Below, one piece after another: positions 61,427-64,000 of a stretch of 64,000 nucleotides of DNA. Below the pieces are notes generated by a model. It did no database searches, was not told the origin of the DNA, and worked only from the letters and a program-made list of their open reading frames with translations. A program made the position numbers and the translations under genes. Position 1 is the stretch's first letter. Each line of letters opens with the position of its first letter. Origin of the DNA: Anaeramoeba flamelloides (taxonomy: Eukaryota > Metamonada > Anaeramoebidae); assembly GCA_027625915.1 (NCBI GenBank), contig JANTQA010000026.1, positions 1,984,001 to 2,048,000 on the forward strand, written 5' to 3'.

Positions 61427-63579
61427 TAAAGGAGATACTGAAAAAAAATGTTCCTTCAATCTTCAATTCTTAGATACCAAAGACAAACCCAACAACAAAA
61501 AACGATACTTAGTTTACCAACAAGGTTACTTTTAACCTTTTTTTTCAACTTTAAAAATAAATTTTACATTTTTCTGTGATTTAATGAAAGAAATGATTAA
61601 TAATTGTTATAAAATTTTGTTATTTATTTCGAAATTTTTGATATTATGATGACTAATTTAATCAGCAAAGGCTATTTCTTTACAAGTTATCCTTTAAAGG
61701 TAAATTTTATTTTGGTCTTTTTAAAATAGTCAACCAAAAAAAGTAACTTTTGGAAAGTATATAAACAAATTCTGTTTCACATAATCCTTTTGGGACTTAA
61801 ATTATCAAAGAATTATTTGTTGATTAGTTTTTCCAATTAGAGTGACAACAGTTGTTAAAATATCCTTTTTGTTTTGTTTTTCTATGTGTATTTCAAAATT
61901 TTTTGATTACTTTTTGCAAATAAGCAATTTTTGTGTTTTTTTTTCAAAAGTTCTCATTTTTTCTTTAGCTAGGGTTTCCATAGATATTTTGTTATTCCTG
62001 AAAAATACCGTTCATTAAAATTGTGCTATACGAGCCAAACAGTCTGTATAAGAGATCACTTTACCAAATCATTTTTCTCTAACGTTCAGAGTTCAATCAC
62101 CCTATTTAAGATCTAACTCAACCAAATTTACATAAACTCCACCAAAATCCACAACCACCAAATCTTTCAGTTTGATTAAATACATACAAAACAATAAATA
62201 TACTTAGGTTATCTGAAAAACTGTTTTATAGCTCTCTAAATGTTCAAAATGATTTCAAAAGTTTTCAAGTTTTTTTGAAAAAGGATGAAAAAAATTTCAC
62301 TTTATTGTCAATTTTTATTATAGTCATTTGCCTTAAACTCTTCCTTGTAATTGGTCAACTTTATTTATTTATTTGGTTCTTTTTTTGTGATATGTGTTGG
62401 GTGAGATAAAAATCCCAAATGAAGTCCCCTTTTAAAATGTAAAAAAAAAGTCAAAAGTTTTTTTTTTTATTATTTAAGGCAAGGGTTTTTAATCCCTCTT
62501 ATTTGCCTGAATTCCTAAATAAAAATTTGGGAATTTTATTAAAGACTCAAAAACAAGTTTATTACCCACTAAGACAAATATACAGATTGAACCCTTTTTT
62601 ATAATAATATTTGAAAATATTATTATTTTTTAATATATTTAATATATTAATTTTTTTTCATTCAGATATCAAGATTTTATGATTATTTTCATAGGCGGGG
62701 TAGTTCCATAGAAAAAAAATCATTACTATTATTTTCCAATTAAAAAAAGAGAATTTTTAGTTCACTTTCCAAAATATTTTTCTGGTTTATAAGTTGAAAA
62801 AAACCTAAAGATCTTTACAATATCTTTTAGAAATGATATTTTTAGACAATAAATAATATTTTCTGAGTTAACTCCAAGAAGAAATTTTTTACCTTGCTAA
62901 ATTTATTGTTGCCATAATCATTAATACTAATTTTGGAAATTGAAATAAAAATTTTCATTTATTAATTAGAAAAGAACAGTAGTTAAAATTTAATTCCATT
63001 AAAATTCTACAAGAACATCAGTCAAATCATTGGAAAATCAATTTTATTTTAAAAAGGTTTAATAACGATAGCTCAGAGGATCTCTAATAATATCAATTCT
63101 AGTTGGTTGTATAGATTTTTTGTTTTTTTATTCACTTAGAAAAAAAAATATTTTGGGATCTTTTATAAAACAAATATTACTGTTTGGGAAAAAAAAAGGG
63201 TATATTATTAAATTTCAAATTTGGTCAAATTTCAAAATTGGTCAAATTGAAATTTTTCATATTTTGGAAGAGTTTCTTGATTATTATCATTGATATGAAA
63301 GTTTTTAATGTTTTTATTATAGTTGTGGGGGGAAGAAGCAAAACGATTATTTCGAAATTAGTAGTATTTTATTACTAAATGGTAGAAAATCCAAAATTTT
63401 GAAATCATCAATAATAAATATTTTTAAAAATTTGTTCGAAATCCAATTTTAACCAAAAAGTTAAATGTAAATTTTTTTCCCCTTAAAACAAGTTACAAAA
63501 GTCTAATTGGTCAGTTAATAATGTTTTTTTCAAAATCCTTCCCAAAATTTTCTCTACCAGACCATTCCAACACCAAAAA

Positions 63580-63628
63580 CCTACTCTAACCTACCCTAAC
63601 ATAACTTAACATACCCTAACCTGCCCGT
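63580..63628 (+). repeat. degenerate telomere-like CCCTAAC run
   Basis: Five or six imperfect units of the type ACCCTAAC/ACTCTAAC/ATACCCTAACC in 50 bp. It resembles vertebrate-type telomere repeat TTAGGG on the other strand, but irregularly spaced. Confidence 0.45.
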
Positions 63629-63724
63629 AAAAATGATTAAATACCTACAGTCAATATATTTAAATGGCATTAACTTTTTTTAATAAAATGAGAATTTGAA
63701 CAATTTTGAAAATTAATAATTTTC

Positions 63725-64000
63725 CCAAAAAAAAGATTCAATACGATTTTTAATTGGGAACACTAATAGAAACGAAAAACCAAAAGAAAAAAAATATACA
63801 AGAAGAAAATAATTAACATCAAATAATAACCCATTATATTATTTTCAATCAACCAAATAAATACAAATTTTGATCTATCATTTTGATTATTGAAATCAAA
63901 AAGCGGTTTTGAAGATCTCAAAAATAATCAATTTTTTAAACAAATTTTTAATAATTGATTAATCAAAAGAAATAACTCAGACCAAAATAAAGTCTTAAAA
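63725..64000 (+). mobile_element. MITE family A, copy 3, running off the window
   Basis: From AATACGATTTTTAATTGGGAAC on, collinear with 11270-11500 (shared GAGATCTCAAAAAT/AGATCTCAAAAATAATCAA words and ACAAATTTTTAATAATTGAT). The right arm lies beyond the window. Confidence 0.65.

Larger units (their letters stand above)
61427..64000. other. upstream of NPC1-like gene, no gene recognised
   Basis: No convincing coding frame. A degenerate CCCTAAC-like run lies at 63580-63628 and a family A copy starts at about 63725. G+C-richer scraps at 62695 and 62020-62100 have no assignable function. Confidence 0.5.

Noticed and set aside
62020-62100. Possible tRNA (GAGTTCAATCACC word)
   Set aside because: No T-stem pairing and no cloverleaf can be drawn.
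1-64000. CRISPR arrays, virus-like elements, LINE or reverse-transcriptase remains
   Set aside because: None recognised: no regularly spaced direct repeats with unique spacers and no RT, integrase or capsid-like frames.

Overview
The window is nuclear DNA of a unicellular eukaryote with an extremely AT-rich genome: long A and T runs, few G+C stretches, and genes interrupted by spliceosomal introns (GT...AG, donors mostly GTA...). Gene content (Sel1/ankyrin/BTB scaffold protein, dynactin Arp10/11 subunit, ribosomal eL22, an anaerobe-type radical SAM protein, a nitroreductase with a presequence-like N-terminus) suits a free-living anaerobic or microaerophilic amoeba-like protist; Anaeramoeba-type organisms are my best guess, but this is inference from gene style and no marker gene settles it. 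I see no rRNA, confident tRNA, CRISPR, operon, viral element or reverse transcriptase.

Layout: 3.7-4.8 kb radical SAM (+); 7.8-8.4 kb nitroreductase (-); 12.8-18.4 kb two-exon Sel1/ankyrin/double-BTB gene with a 3.2-kb intron (+); 21.7-22.6 kb eL22 with two introns (+); 26.3-27.1 kb Lys-rich protein with two related end domains (-); 30.7-32.2 kb dynactin Arp10/ACTR10 with one intron (-); 34.7-36.6 kb Asn/Gln-rich basic coiled-coil protein (-); 40.9-49.1 kb four-exon membrane-anchored metallophosphoesterase (-); 51.6-55.6 kb five-exon unidentified gene (-); 55.8-61.4 kb five-exon single-pass protein built from an NPC1-like N-terminal domain (-). Several genes only appear after exons are joined across introns of 1.5-5 kb; I give exon limits and the phase checks behind each join.

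The rest is dominated by short non-autonomous DNA transposons (MITE-like), many inside introns. By their ends they include Tc1/mariner-like copies (7.1, 58.5 kb), TTAA-flanked piggyBac-like copies (25.1, 50.6, 56.6 kb), a 1.24-kb element with 131-bp inverted arms in the Sel1 intron, and a 1.27-kb element at 39.1-40.4 kb whose ends carry arrays of the palindrome ATCGCGAT. Several other families recur two to four times. The genes do not form a pathway cluster; they look like independent housekeeping and accessory genes separated by transposon-rich DNA.
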